Notes under the pieces: generated by a model
Told to the model about the DNA's origin: nothing
What the model saw: the letters and a program-made list of their open reading frames with translations, nothing else
Database searches by the model: none
In this document: piece by piece, positions 16,413 to 25,498 of the stretch
Position numbering within the stretch: position 1 is the first letter of the stretch
Layout of the letters: each line of letters starts with the position of its first letter
Position numbers and translations under genes: made by a program
Assembly (NCBI RefSeq): GCF_009764355.1
Contig: NZ_LNUA01000031.1
Location: 372,001 to 436,000, forward strand
DNA length: 64,000 nucleotides
Direction of reading: 5' to 3'
Source of the DNA: Companilactobacillus bobalius
Lineage (GTDB): Bacteria; Bacillota; Bacilli; Lactobacillales; Lactobacillaceae

Positions 16413-18826
16413 TGAAGTTTATTGGAATTGTTGGTACTAATGCTAAAAAATCATACAACCGTATGCTTTTGCAATTCATGCAGAAACACTTTGCTAATAA
16501 AGCAGAAATTGAAATTCTCGAATTAAAAGATGTTCCTATGTTCAATGAATCTAAAGATCAATCTGATAGTCCAATTATTCAAGAATTCAATCAAAAAATT
16601 GAAGCTAGTGATGGGGTTATTGTCGCTACACCTGAACATAATCACTCTATTCCCGCAGCTTTGAAGAGTATTATCGAATGGTTATCATTCAATTTACATC
16701 CTTTAGATGGTAAAGCAGTGATGATTGTTGGTGCTTCATACAATATCCAGGGTTCATCCAGAGCACAATTACATTTACGTCAAATTTTGGATGCTCCTGG
16801 GGTAAATGCCAGTGTCATGCCTGGTTCAGAATTTTTATTAGGTAAAGCTCAAGAAGCCTTTGACAAGAATGGTGATTTGAAAGCTCAGCGTACGATTGAT
16901 TTCTTAGACAGTTGTTTTGCTAAGTTTATGAAATTTTCTGACATCATTGCTCAAATGAATATTCCAGAAGATATTACTTATGAGCCCGGAACTTTCAAAG
17001 TTACTGCAGTAGGTCATAATGGAGACTTACCAATGGAAGTTACCTTGTCAGATGATCGTATTGAAAAAATTGATATCGACACTTCTAGTGAAACTCAAGG
17101 TATTGCTGATGTTGCTTTCAAACGTATTCCTCAACAAATTATTGACGGTCAAACTTTAAATGTTTCTGGTGCATCTATCACTAGTCGTGGTGTGGTTGAT
17201 GGTGTTGCTAAGGCTGTCAAAATGGCTGGAGCAAATCCCGATATTTTGAAGAAACGTAAAAAATCAAGTGGTCCTAATAAACAAAATGTTGTTGAGTATC
17301 AAACTGATGTCGTTGTTGTTGGTGCCGGTGGTGCTGGGTTAACAGCCGCAGCTAGAACGATTCAACAGGGTAAAAAGGCGATTGTGCTTGAAAAATTCCC
17401 AGCTATTGGGGGAAATACTGTTCGCGCTGGTGGCCCAATGAACGCCGCTGATCCAGAATGGCAAAATAAATTTGATGAGATTACTGGTGAACGTCACACT
17501 CTAAAAGAAATTTCAGAAATTGATGAAAAGACGATTGATGATGAATATTTGGCTGATTTCCGAGCATTAAAGAAACAAATTAATGAATATCTTAAGGAAA
17601 ATGAAGATAAAAAAGCTTATCTGTTTGATTCTAAACTTTTACATCGTATTCAAACTTATCTTGGTGGAAAAAGAACTGATCTCAATGGTAACAAGATTTA
17701 TGGTCAATATGATTTGGTTAAGGAATTGACAGATCATGCTTTAGAGTCAGTTAAATGGCTCGAAGATATTGGCGTTAAATTTGATAAGACTCAAGTGACT
17801 ATGCCGGTTGGGGCTTTATGGAGACGTGGACATAAACCACTTGGTAGTCAAGGATTTGCCTTTATTGAAGCTTTGAAGAAATATCTTGAAAGTAATGATG
17901 GACAAATTATTACAGATACCGCAGCTAAAGAATTGATTATCGAAGGTGGTCAAGTTAAAGGTATCATTGCTCGTAGTTCTGATGGTAAAAAAGTTATCGT
18001 ACATGCAAAGGCTGTGGTCCTAGCTTCAGGTGGATTTGGTGCTAATACGAAAATGTTGAAGAAGTATAACACTTACTGGTCCAATATTGATGATAATATT
18101 AAGACAACTAACTCACCAGCTATTACTGGTGACGGAATTCGTTTAGGTCAAAGTGCTGGTGCCGAATTGGTCGGTATGGGCTTTTCTCAAATGATGCCGG
18201 TATCTGATCCGGAGACTGGAGAACTCTTCAGTGGTTTACAAGTACCACCACAGAATTTTGTGATGGTTAATCAAAAGGGAAAACGTTTCGTTAACGAATA
18301 TGGTAGTCGTGATGAATTGACTAAGGCCGCCATTGATAATGGTAGTTTGTTCTATTTGATTGCCGACGACGCAATTAAAGAAACAGCTTATAACACTAGT
18401 CAAGCTCAAATTGACAAACAAGTTGAACAAGGTACTTTGTATCGTGATGACACTTTGGAAGGTTTAGCTAAACAAGTGGGCATGGATCCAGCTACTTTTG
18501 TTAAGACTGTCAATGACTATAATTCTTATGTTGACGCTGGGGAAGATCCAGAATTCCATAAGAGTGCCTTTGATTTGAAAGTTGAAAAAGCACCATTCTA
18601 TGCTACACCAAGAAAACCAGCTGTTCATCATACAATGGGTGGTTTAAGGATTGATACAGATGCTCACGTTATTAATCAAGATGAAAAGATTATTTCTGGC
18701 TTATATGCTGCTGGTGAAGTTGCCGGAGGAATTCATGCTGGTAACCGTCTTGGTGGTAATTCATTGAGTGACATTTTTACATTTGGACGTATTGCTGCAA
18801 ATAATGCTTTGAAAGATATGGAATAG
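16412..18826 (+). CDS. hcrB: three-domain flavoprotein reductase, HcrB-like (hydroxycinnamate/acrylate-type reductase)
   Basis: 804 residues in three domains. Residues 1 to about 180 are an FMN reductase domain nearly duplicating HcrA ([20 protein letters not shown]). About 190-285 is an FMN_bind domain, with SGASITS at 252-258. About 300-804 is an FAD-binding-2 domain of the fumarate reductase/flavocytochrome c type: [16 protein letters not shown]633 in SRDEL, HHTMGG at 739-744 and NRLGGNS with R779. The position that is the substrate-binding histidine of fumarate reductases is Met595 (QMMP), so fumarate is an unlikely substrate and a 2-enoate such as a hydroxycinnamate fits better. The usual Asp of the D-x-x-S-G-A-S flavinylation motif is absent. 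No signal peptide: cytosolic. Start ATG coupled to hcrA. Confidence 0.8.
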   Translation: MKFIGIVGTNAKKSYNRMLLQFMQKHFANKAEIEILELKDVPMFNESKDQSDSPIIQEFNQKIEASDGVIVATPEHNHSIPAALKSIIEWLSFNLHPLDGKAVMIVGASYNIQGSSRAQLHLRQILDAPGVNASVMPGSEFLLGKAQEAFDKNGDLKAQRTIDFLDSCFAKFMKFSDIIAQMNIPEDITYEPGTFKVTAVGHNGDLPMEVTLSDDRIEKIDIDTSSETQGIADVAFKRIPQQIIDGQTLNVSGASITSRGVVDGVAKAVKMAGANPDILKKRKKSSGPNKQNVVEYQTDVVVVGAGGAGLTAAARTIQQGKKAIVLEKFPAIGGNTVRAGGPMNAADPEWQNKFDEITGERHTLKEISEIDEKTIDDEYLADFRALKKQINEYLKENEDKKAYLFDSKLLHRIQTYLGGKRTDLNGNKIYGQYDLVKELTDHALESVKWLEDIGVKFDKTQVTMPVGALWRRGHKPLGSQGFAFIEALKKYLESNDGQIITDTAAKELIIEGGQVKGIIARSSDGKKVIVHAKAVVLASGGFGANTKMLKKYNTYWSNIDDNIKTTNSPAITGDGIRLGQSAGAELVGMGFSQMMPVSDPETGELFSGLQVPPQNFVMVNQKGKRFVNEYGSRDELTKAAIDNGSLFYLIADDAIKETAYNTSQAQIDKQVEQGTLYRDDTLEGLAKQVGMDPATFVKTVNDYNSYVDAGEDPEFHKSAFDLKVEKAPFYATPRKPAVHHTMGGLRIDTDAHVINQDEKIISGLYAAGEVAGGIHAGNRLGGNSLSDIFTFGRIAANNALKDME

Positions 18827-18832
18827 AACACA

Positions 18833-18872
18833 AAAGAGACAGTTAATTCAATTTTGAATTAACTGTCTCTTT
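18833..18872. terminator. bidirectional terminator after hcrB
   Basis: A perfect 19-base stem (18833-18851 with 18854-18872) and a 2-base loop, between the convergent hcrB and MucBP-type genes. Confidence 0.85.
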
Positions 18873-18876
18873 GACT

Positions 18877-19902
18877 TTATAGATTTAAATATTTGCTTTC
18901 AATGTAGTAGCCGTCATCTAATTGGGCCCAAACACTATAGTTGTCTAATTGAACTAGTGTTTTAACAAAAACAGATTGATTGCCACGGTAACGTTGGTTG
19001 TCCATGTCACCATAAGGTGTTTTCCAAGCTGTAATGAATTGCTCAGAATAGTAAAGTACTTTAACTGAACGATTAATATTCATACTATCAATAACTGAAT
19101 AAGTATAGCTAATATTATTAGCTGTTTCACTCAAAGGACTTTTCAACATTTCTTGTTGAGATTTTGGTCGTTGAATAATTCTAGTCATAATTCTTTCAGA
19201 ACTTGGGATCCAAGTGTTACCGCCTAAGTTGTACCAGATTGTACTATTATATGTTTCTTGAACGGCACGATAAACTTTCCAATCAGTTCCAAAAGGTAAA
19301 GGTTTGTCTAAAGGTGTCTTGCTAGTTGGTTCACTGAAGACATTAACATTATCCTTTGTTCGAATATAGAGATTCTTCTTGATTTTGAATTCTCTAACTG
19401 GCAAAACATTATAAACATATTCTTGTTCTTGAACTTTGTCAGTGAATTGACCATGTGATTCTTTAGGTGAATGTACCAAGAAGTGATCAGCTTCTTGAAG
19501 TGGATGTGAATCGAATTGACGGTTCAATTCACCTTCAAGATATTGTGGATCAGCGATTAAATTACCATCAGTATTACGGTGATAAACAATAACAGGAGCT
19601 GATAGTTGACTGGCATAAACTAAGTAGATTCCATCGGAATTAGGAATAAATGTCTGTTGGAAGTTAGTAACAGATGACAAAACATACCCAGGTATTTCTT
19701 GCCAAGGAATATCTAACTTATCTAGATAATGTCCTTTTATGGTAACTGGCTTAGAGATTTCTTTACCTAAGGAATCAACGTAGTGAACCTTAATTTCAAC
19801 ATCATCGCGAGCTATTTTTTTTACTTTAGGTGAGAGTACGTCATTTTCCATAGTTCTTTCCCCGTTATGGGAAAAGTGTTGATTTGTATACTTTTTTCCC
19901 AT
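18877..19902 (-). CDS. MucBP-like repeat protein with C-terminal SH3-like modules, no signal peptide
   Basis: 341 residues. Two MucBP-like beta segments can be seen in the N-terminal half (IKVHYVDSLGKEIS and VIVYHRNTDGNLIADP), and the C-terminal half has two GW/SH3-like wall-binding segments (WYNLGGNTWIPSSER and VWAQLDDGYYIESKYL). Such modules belong on the cell surface, yet the N-terminus is MGKKYTNQHFSHNGERTMEN with no hydrophobic stretch, and an in-frame TAG five codons upstream rules out an earlier start. The AAGGGA ribosome site is good. The protein may be exported non-classically or have lost its signal. Function unknown. Confidence 0.75.
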   Translation of the reverse strand: MGKKYTNQHFSHNGERTMENDVLSPKVKKIARDDVEIKVHYVDSLGKEISKPVTIKGHYLDKLDIPWQEIPGYVLSSVTNFQQTFIPNSDGIYLVYASQLSAPVIVYHRNTDGNLIADPQYLEGELNRQFDSHPLQEADHFLVHSPKESHGQFTDKVQEQEYVYNVLPVREFKIKKNLYIRTKDNVNVFSEPTSKTPLDKPLPFGTDWKVYRAVQETYNSTIWYNLGGNTWIPSSERIMTRIIQRPKSQQEMLKSPLSETANNISYTYSVIDSMNINRSVKVLYYSEQFITAWKTPYGDMDNQRYRGNQSVFVKTLVQLDNYSVWAQLDDGYYIESKYLNL

Positions 19903-19951
19903 AATAATTCCCTTCTAACATGAATTAGTGTAATTCTAACATTAAAAAAAT

Positions 19952-19964
19952 AGGGAACTTCCCT
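19952..19964. promoter_or_regulatory. palindrome in the divergent surface-gene promoter region
   Basis: AGGGAA-C-TTCCCT lies in the 220-base AT-rich gap between the divergent MucBP-type gene and the secreted protein gene at 20123. A shared operator is possible; nothing else stands out in the gap. Confidence 0.3.
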
Positions 19965-20122
19965 TTATATAGGTATCTTAAGGATATTTAAGATTTTTTT
20001 AAGCTTTTTTAATGACATAAAATTGAACCATATTTTTAAAAATAAAATAGTTAAAAATGATTTAATGTATAAAAACTATATGATAATATAATTATTGTTA
20101 ATTAATAGAAAGGGGTTTCATA

Positions 20123-22099
20123 ATGAGGAAATTAAAAAAACGTTGGTTATTAGTACTAATTTTTATTTCCATATTATCAGCCTCGTCGTTTAATAGGCAT
20201 TATAAGAATGTTAATGCCCAAGAGGAGGAACCTACTGAGGTATCTCCTTATAAGAAGCCGAGTGGAAATTCTACTAAATTCTTGGGTATTAGACTAACAA
20301 ATGGTTATAGTCTGCAACCAGCAAAAGAAACTTATTTGGAAGTTGGACAGACTAAGACGATTTCTGGTAATGCATCACGTTCGTTGGGAACATTAACCCT
20401 GACTTTAGCTTTAGGCTATACAAATAAGAAGTATCAATGGTATAAATCTACTGATGGAAAGAATTGGAGTAAGGATACATCTAGTTCAGCTAATAAGAAA
20501 ACTTTGAGTATAACTCCAGATAAAGTGGGCAAAACGTACTATCAACTAGAGGTCTACTGGCAAGCGCCAGGAATACTTGGACGTACAACGACGCATTTAT
20601 ATTCTGATTTGGCGACTGTCAATGCTGTCCCCGAACCAGTAGATGCAACTAGTGTTGAAGTGACGACAGATGATGACTATTTGTACAATTCATCAAATGA
20701 TATTGTTAATACTGATACCATAGCACATGCACATCCTGACCCCGTTAATTTCACAGGTACAGTTAGTTGGAGTATTGATAATGATAAATTAGCCACTATT
20801 GACAGCGAGACAGGAGAAATTGATGCTAATACTTCTCGTTTATCCGGTGTAGTTAGAGTTACAGCAACATTGCATAATCCGAATGGATCAACTGTTTCTA
20901 ACTATAAGGATATTACAATTGGCGGTGGTTTGGAGGACCAAACAGTGAAGGCTGGTCAAACAGCAACCTTTGATTTACGAGGAAACATTGGTGATCTGGA
21001 CGAAGGCGATGACATGGAGGCTGGAAGTGATTATACGGTCAAATGGTATAAGGAAGATCCCATCACACATACTCGTGAACAAATCTTAAAAGATGATCCC
21101 AAAGCACTCTCATACACTACTCCCAAAGCAACATTGAAAGATGATGGGACTTTGTTCCTTGCCATTATACAGGTGAAATATAATGGTAAAACTTATTCGT
21201 ACACAACGAACGATGCCTTTTTGTATGTAAAACCAGAAGGTGGACCGAATCTTTCTATTACCAATACCATGGAAAACAGCACATTTAATGATGGAACAAA
21301 CACAGAAAATATGTTGTTTGGTGTAAATAATGGTGATCAAATAATTTATCATGACACGTTGAAAAATAATACTTCAGGTGGACGTTTAAATGATGCTACG
21401 TATACTTTGCCATTGAGAAATGGAACGACCGTTAAGTCAGTTAAAGTTGATGGCACAGAAACTGACGAATATAAATTATCGAAAAATTCAACAACCAATG
21501 CAACTGACTTAACTGTTTCAAGTCTGAATTTTGACATTAACGAAAGTCATACGATTGATATTGAAACTGAAGTAGCAGCAATAGAAAAAAAGGATAGTTT
21601 TAGTTCGATACCTTATGTTAGTGGAAAAGATGATGATGGAGTTTCCTATCAGAAGATAGGTAATCAGAATGTGATCAACTATACCTTGGATGCTGTAGCA
21701 ATTAAGAATGCAAATGATATCGACTATGGGACATTAAATTCTGTTATGTCAGAGGGCACATTGAATCGTCAAGATGAATTAAATTTACCAAATAATGTCG
21801 TTGATATTGAAGATACAAGAAGAAATAAGAAGCCCGTAACTTTGAGTGTCGAGCAAGTAGGGGAATTTACTAATGAAAATTCTGACGTTTTGTCAGGTCA
21901 TTTAAGGTTTTATAATGGTAAAAATTCCTATGATCTGTTAGACAATCCAACTTCGATTTATCAAACTGAAAACGATGAGGTCTTGAATTCACAAGGCTGG
22001 AGTCGAGATGAAGGAATTCTGTTATATATGAATTCTGAGATAAATAGAGCTGGAACATACAGGACAACTCTTAGCTGGGAAATCAGTGATAGTGTATAG
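20123..22099 (+). CDS. secreted surface protein with Ig-like domains and a WxL-like C-terminus
   Basis: 658 residues. A signal peptide (KKRWLLVLIFISILSASSF, cleavage probably near VNAQ) precedes several beta-rich segments of bacterial Ig-like type: YQWYKSTDGKNW at about residue 100, a Big-2-like stretch around 170-270 (VSWSIDNDKLATID) and an Ig-like domain at about 275-370, then a DUF11-like region. There is no LPxTG motif or C-terminal anchor. The end, AGTYRTTLSWEISDSV, resembles the terminal motif of WxL domains (TLTWxLxxxP), which bind peptidoglycan non-covalently, but the first WxL motif is not clear. Ribosome site AAAGGGG. Function unknown; a wall-associated protein is likely. Confidence 0.7.
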   Translation: MRKLKKRWLLVLIFISILSASSFNRHYKNVNAQEEEPTEVSPYKKPSGNSTKFLGIRLTNGYSLQPAKETYLEVGQTKTISGNASRSLGTLTLTLALGYTNKKYQWYKSTDGKNWSKDTSSSANKKTLSITPDKVGKTYYQLEVYWQAPGILGRTTTHLYSDLATVNAVPEPVDATSVEVTTDDDYLYNSSNDIVNTDTIAHAHPDPVNFTGTVSWSIDNDKLATIDSETGEIDANTSRLSGVVRVTATLHNPNGSTVSNYKDITIGGGLEDQTVKAGQTATFDLRGNIGDLDEGDDMEAGSDYTVKWYKEDPITHTREQILKDDPKALSYTTPKATLKDDGTLFLAIIQVKYNGKTYSYTTNDAFLYVKPEGGPNLSITNTMENSTFNDGTNTENMLFGVNNGDQIIYHDTLKNNTSGGRLNDATYTLPLRNGTTVKSVKVDGTETDEYKLSKNSTTNATDLTVSSLNFDINESHTIDIETEVAAIEKKDSFSSIPYVSGKDDDGVSYQKIGNQNVINYTLDAVAIKNANDIDYGTLNSVMSEGTLNRQDELNLPNNVVDIEDTRRNKKPVTLSVEQVGEFTNENSDVLSGHLRFYNGKNSYDLLDNPTSIYQTENDEVLNSQGWSRDEGILLYMNSEINRAGTYRTTLSWEISDSV

Positions 22100-22109
22100 A
22101 CATGAAAAT

Positions 22110-22161
22110 AAAAAGGCGTTCATATTTACCAAGTATTAATAGGTAATATGAACGTCTTTTT
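22110..22161. terminator. bidirectional terminator
   Basis: AAAAAGGCGTTCATAT...ACC pairs with GGT..ATATGAACGTCTTTTT around a 10-base loop between convergent genes; T runs on both strands. Confidence 0.82.
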
Positions 22162-22164
22162 GAG

Positions 22165-24321
22165 TTATTTTTTACTTAATGAGAAAGGTAATTGTTCATC
22201 GTGCTTAATTTCTGGCAGTAAGCAAAGATTGGTCTCAAGATTTCCTCCATTAATGATTTGATGGTATTTTAAGAATCTTTGTTTCAATTCTTGACCATTA
22301 AGTAAACGGGTTTGTACAAATTGATTTTGAGGTTGATTACGATTTGTTCTAATGGTGAAGTTGTCACCACTAGGCAGATTTATTTGAATTTTATCGAATA
22401 AAGAAATACCAAAGACATATTCGTCACTACCTGGACAAAGTGGATAGAAACCAAGACAAGCAAAAATGAACCAGGCTGCCATTGAACCATTGTCTTCATC
22501 ACCAGGAAAACCATCAATTGAATCATTGAATTGGTTGGCTAATTGTTTAACCAAAAGTTCGGTATATTCGGGATGGTCGGTATACTCAAATAAGTATGGT
22601 AAATGAAAACTTGGTTGATTAGAGATAGCAATTTGTCCGAAGTCAATTGCTGCCATCTCTGTCATTTCATGAATTTGAAAACCATAGCCACCAACTTTAA
22701 AGGCTGGTTTTTGATTGCTGAGGTTTAAAAGCGTTTGTAAAAAACTTAGTTTCTTACTGTAGAGCTTCTTGAGACCTGCAATATCATGGTAAACGGCAAA
22801 ACTATTTTGCCAAGAGCTACCTTCAGTGTAATCAGTACCCCAACGGATTGAATCAAAGCCATCTTTGAACTGACCATTGCTGTCTTTTGGCCGCATCAGA
22901 CCGTTTTCTGGGTCAAAGATATTTTTATAATTTAAAGCAGATTTGGCATACTTTTTAGCTAATTTATCTTCATGTAGTAATTTAGCAACTTGTGAAATAC
23001 AAAAATCGCTGTAAGTGTAGTCGAGAGTTTGGTTGACAGATTCGGGATATTTATCAGCTGGAAGGTAGCCATATTTGTTGAAATCATCCATGCCTAATCT
23101 TCCTAAACGTTCATCGTCACTTTCTTGAGTAGCACTCTTCAACATGGCATCAAGGAATTGCCTCATTTCGTCTTCGTTTAAGATGCCTTTGACAGCTGCA
23201 TCAGCAATAACGGCATCAATCAAGGTTCCAGGCATCATACCACGTTCATCAGGAGCTAACCATTTTGGCAAGTATCCACTTTCGAGGTAACTGTTATAAA
23301 AGCCAAGCAGCATTTGATGATATGTTTTAGGAGTAAGAATAGCGAATAGAGGATAAACTGTCTTGCTGGTGTCCCAGAAACCGTTATTCATATAAAGGTA
23401 GCCAGATTTAACAGTGTCATGATACAAGTCATAGTGAATCGGTCGATCATTAGAGTCCAGTTCATAACATCTTTGTGGAAATAGGAATGTACGATACATA
23501 CAATGATAGAAAGTTGAAAGACGTTTTTTATTACGATCAGTAATATTTATTAAATCGAGATAGGACTGCCATGTTTCTTGGGCGATCTTTTTAACATTCT
23601 CAAAAGTTAAATTATTTAGGCGATTCAAAGCAATTTGTGCTTGATTGAAGTTGATGAAAGAGGTTGTTAATTTGACATTAATTTCATCGGTGTCATCAAA
23701 CGAAAGAATCATAGAATCATATTCAGGATTATTTTGATGCAAGGTTAAAGTTGTTTTAATAGGTTCATCAAATTCCAAGGCGGCGTAAAGTTTAAAGTCA
23801 TTGTTGAAATGGGAATCATAATTTCTGACTAATAATTTTAGCTTATTTTGACTGTCGTCGAGTACAAATTCACCATTCTTAGGAATATGTACGATGATTT
23901 TAGGAATTTTACGGTCAAAATTATATTTGAAAAAAGCACCATAATTTGTTGGGACGACTTCAGTTTGAACTTCGTATCTTTGGTCGTAAATTGATAAGTA
24001 GTGTGGATTGAAAGTGGCTTCGTTAGGTCGGTATGATCCGATTTGATCAAAGGTTTTAGTGTTAATTTCAATATCACCAGTAAGGGCTGACAAGATAAAA
24101 CTAGAGAAATCTCCAATCCAGGGACTCGGTTGATGAGTAATCTTGATACCAGCAAACTGATGTGATACAGGGGAGAAAGACCAAGAAGTATCATCAAAAG
24201 TTGTTTGTGGTATTAAATAGTTCATTCCAAAGGGCATCCCGGTATAGGGGAGAGTATTACCATGTGAAAATTCAGAAGTACTATTAGTTCCCTGTCTGGT
24301 GTCAATTTGACTGATTAACAT
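22165..24321 (-). CDS. GH92 alpha-mannosidase, cytosolic
   Basis: Calcium-dependent exo-alpha-mannosidase of glycoside hydrolase family 92, a family with mostly alpha-1,2 (also alpha-1,3) specificity acting with inversion. 718 residues, typical length. Seen: DTRQGTNS at the N-terminus, RTFLFPQRCYE, NGFWDTSKTVYPLF, and the catalytic-region sequence GFPGDEDNGSMAAWF near residue 610. No signal peptide, so it acts on imported glycans. It starts two bases after the stop of the GntR-type regulator gene, forming a two-gene unit on the minus strand, divergent from GH125-GH38. In this locus it should remove the outer alpha-1,2 mannoses of high-mannose N-glycans or yeast mannan. Confidence 0.9.
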   Translation of the reverse strand: MLISQIDTRQGTNSTSEFSHGNTLPYTGMPFGMNYLIPQTTFDDTSWSFSPVSHQFAGIKITHQPSPWIGDFSSFILSALTGDIEINTKTFDQIGSYRPNEATFNPHYLSIYDQRYEVQTEVVPTNYGAFFKYNFDRKIPKIIVHIPKNGEFVLDDSQNKLKLLVRNYDSHFNNDFKLYAALEFDEPIKTTLTLHQNNPEYDSMILSFDDTDEINVKLTTSFINFNQAQIALNRLNNLTFENVKKIAQETWQSYLDLINITDRNKKRLSTFYHCMYRTFLFPQRCYELDSNDRPIHYDLYHDTVKSGYLYMNNGFWDTSKTVYPLFAILTPKTYHQMLLGFYNSYLESGYLPKWLAPDERGMMPGTLIDAVIADAAVKGILNEDEMRQFLDAMLKSATQESDDERLGRLGMDDFNKYGYLPADKYPESVNQTLDYTYSDFCISQVAKLLHEDKLAKKYAKSALNYKNIFDPENGLMRPKDSNGQFKDGFDSIRWGTDYTEGSSWQNSFAVYHDIAGLKKLYSKKLSFLQTLLNLSNQKPAFKVGGYGFQIHEMTEMAAIDFGQIAISNQPSFHLPYLFEYTDHPEYTELLVKQLANQFNDSIDGFPGDEDNGSMAAWFIFACLGFYPLCPGSDEYVFGISLFDKIQINLPSGDNFTIRTNRNQPQNQFVQTRLLNGQELKQRFLKYHQIINGGNLETNLCLLPEIKHDEQLPFSLSKK

Positions 24322-24323
24322 AT

Positions 24324-25376
24324 TTATTTATCTCCTAAGGTATTAATAGATTGTCTCTCGATGAGTTTTACAGGAATAGTTGTTCGCTTAGTGATTGATT
24401 TATCAGAATTGTTGATTAAATTCAAAAGTAGGTTGGCTGCATTTTCACCCAAAGCAACAAAGTTTTGGTCAATTGTAGAAAGAGCTGGATAGCTTAGTTT
24501 AGAGGCTTGAATATTGTCGAAACCAATTATAGATAATTGCTGTGGAATTTGGATATTGTGATTCCGTAATTCATTCATGATCCGAATAGCTATGACATCA
24601 TTCTCTGCCACTAGACCAGTAATTTTTTTGTTATTAATATTATTTACTAAGTATTCAATAGTCTTATCTTGATCTAAGTCAGCATGAAGAATTTCCGGTG
24701 TGATTTGCTGTTTCTTTAAAGCTGATAGGTAGCCAAAATAACGTGAACGAACAGAAGCCTCGTTTAAATTAACTTCATTAGTTAGAAAAGTAATATTGTG
24801 ATGACCGTTTTTAATAAGCTCATTTGTGGCCAAATAACCGCCTGTAAAGTTATCGGAAGTGACTGAAGGAATAGGCAAATCTTCAAAGGATTTATCTAAT
24901 AAAACAATAGGAATGTCATTTAGGTAGAGATTAGTAATTATCGGTAACTCAAGGCTAAGAGATTCAACATAATAAATAATTCCCTTAGCTGCCTTTATAC
25001 GTGATAGGGGTAAATTACGAAAAATATTATTATTAATAGTCGTTAATTGAAAATCGCTTGTATCGTCCAATATTTGTAAGAGTCCGCTAGTGTAATCGCC
25101 AAATTCATTATTATTAGCAAAAGGAATTACAAAAATAATTTCAGATTTAGTAATTTTTTCAATATTATTTTTTTTAACAATTGTACCAATGCCGGCCTTT
25201 CGGGTTACTAAACCGTCATTTTCTAATTCAGTTAAAGCTCGTTTGGAGGTAATACGACTAACCTTATAATCTTGAGCTAATTGATTCTCACTGGGTAGTT
25301 TTGATCCAATAGTTATTTTTTGTGTTAGAATATCGTTTTTTAATGTTTGGTATATCAATTTGTATTTTGGCTCCAT
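24324..25376 (-). CDS. GntR-family regulator with LacI-type effector domain
   Basis: 350 residues of the AraR-like architecture: an N-terminal GntR winged helix (about residues 1-70, GSKLPSENQLAQDYKVSRIT and LENDGLVTRKAGIGT) joined to a periplasmic-binding-protein/LacI sensor domain (IGFDNIQASKLSYPALSTIDQN). Such proteins are usually sugar-induced repressors. It is co-transcribed with GH92 and divergent from GH125-GH38, so it most likely represses both directions until a mannoside or manno-oligosaccharide binds. Ribosome site AAAGGAAT. The inducer is inferred from the locus. Confidence 0.88.
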   Translation of the reverse strand: MEPKYKLIYQTLKNDILTQKITIGSKLPSENQLAQDYKVSRITSKRALTELENDGLVTRKAGIGTIVKKNNIEKITKSEIIFVIPFANNNEFGDYTSGLLQILDDTSDFQLTTINNNIFRNLPLSRIKAAKGIIYYVESLSLELPIITNLYLNDIPIVLLDKSFEDLPIPSVTSDNFTGGYLATNELIKNGHHNITFLTNEVNLNEASVRSRYFGYLSALKKQQITPEILHADLDQDKTIEYLVNNINNKKITGLVAENDVIAIRIMNELRNHNIQIPQQLSIIGFDNIQASKLSYPALSTIDQNFVALGENAANLLLNLINNSDKSITKRTTIPVKLIERQSINTLGDK

Positions 25377-25440
25377 AATATTAATATTCCTTTCTATGAC
25401 TAATAATATAGCACTTTTTTAACAAAAGATACTAGTTTTT

Positions 25441-25454
25441 TGTAAACGTTTGCA
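25441..25454. promoter_or_regulatory. cre site and GH125 promoter
   Basis: TGTAAACGTTTGCA matches the full cre consensus for CcpA. TATACT at 25456-25461 is a good -10 hexamer directly after it, so CcpA binding would cover the promoter between -35 and -10. Transcription would begin near 25468. The site lies in the 86-122-base gap shared with the divergent GntR-GH92 unit and could repress both. Confidence 0.8.
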
Positions 25455-25498
25455 TTATACTAATGGAGCAAATGATATATCAATTGGAGGATCCGATT

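Noticed and set aside
23838..24197. 119-codon minus-strand frame within GH92
   Set aside because: Same-strand, other-frame shadow of the GH92 gene with no ribosome site or family likeness.
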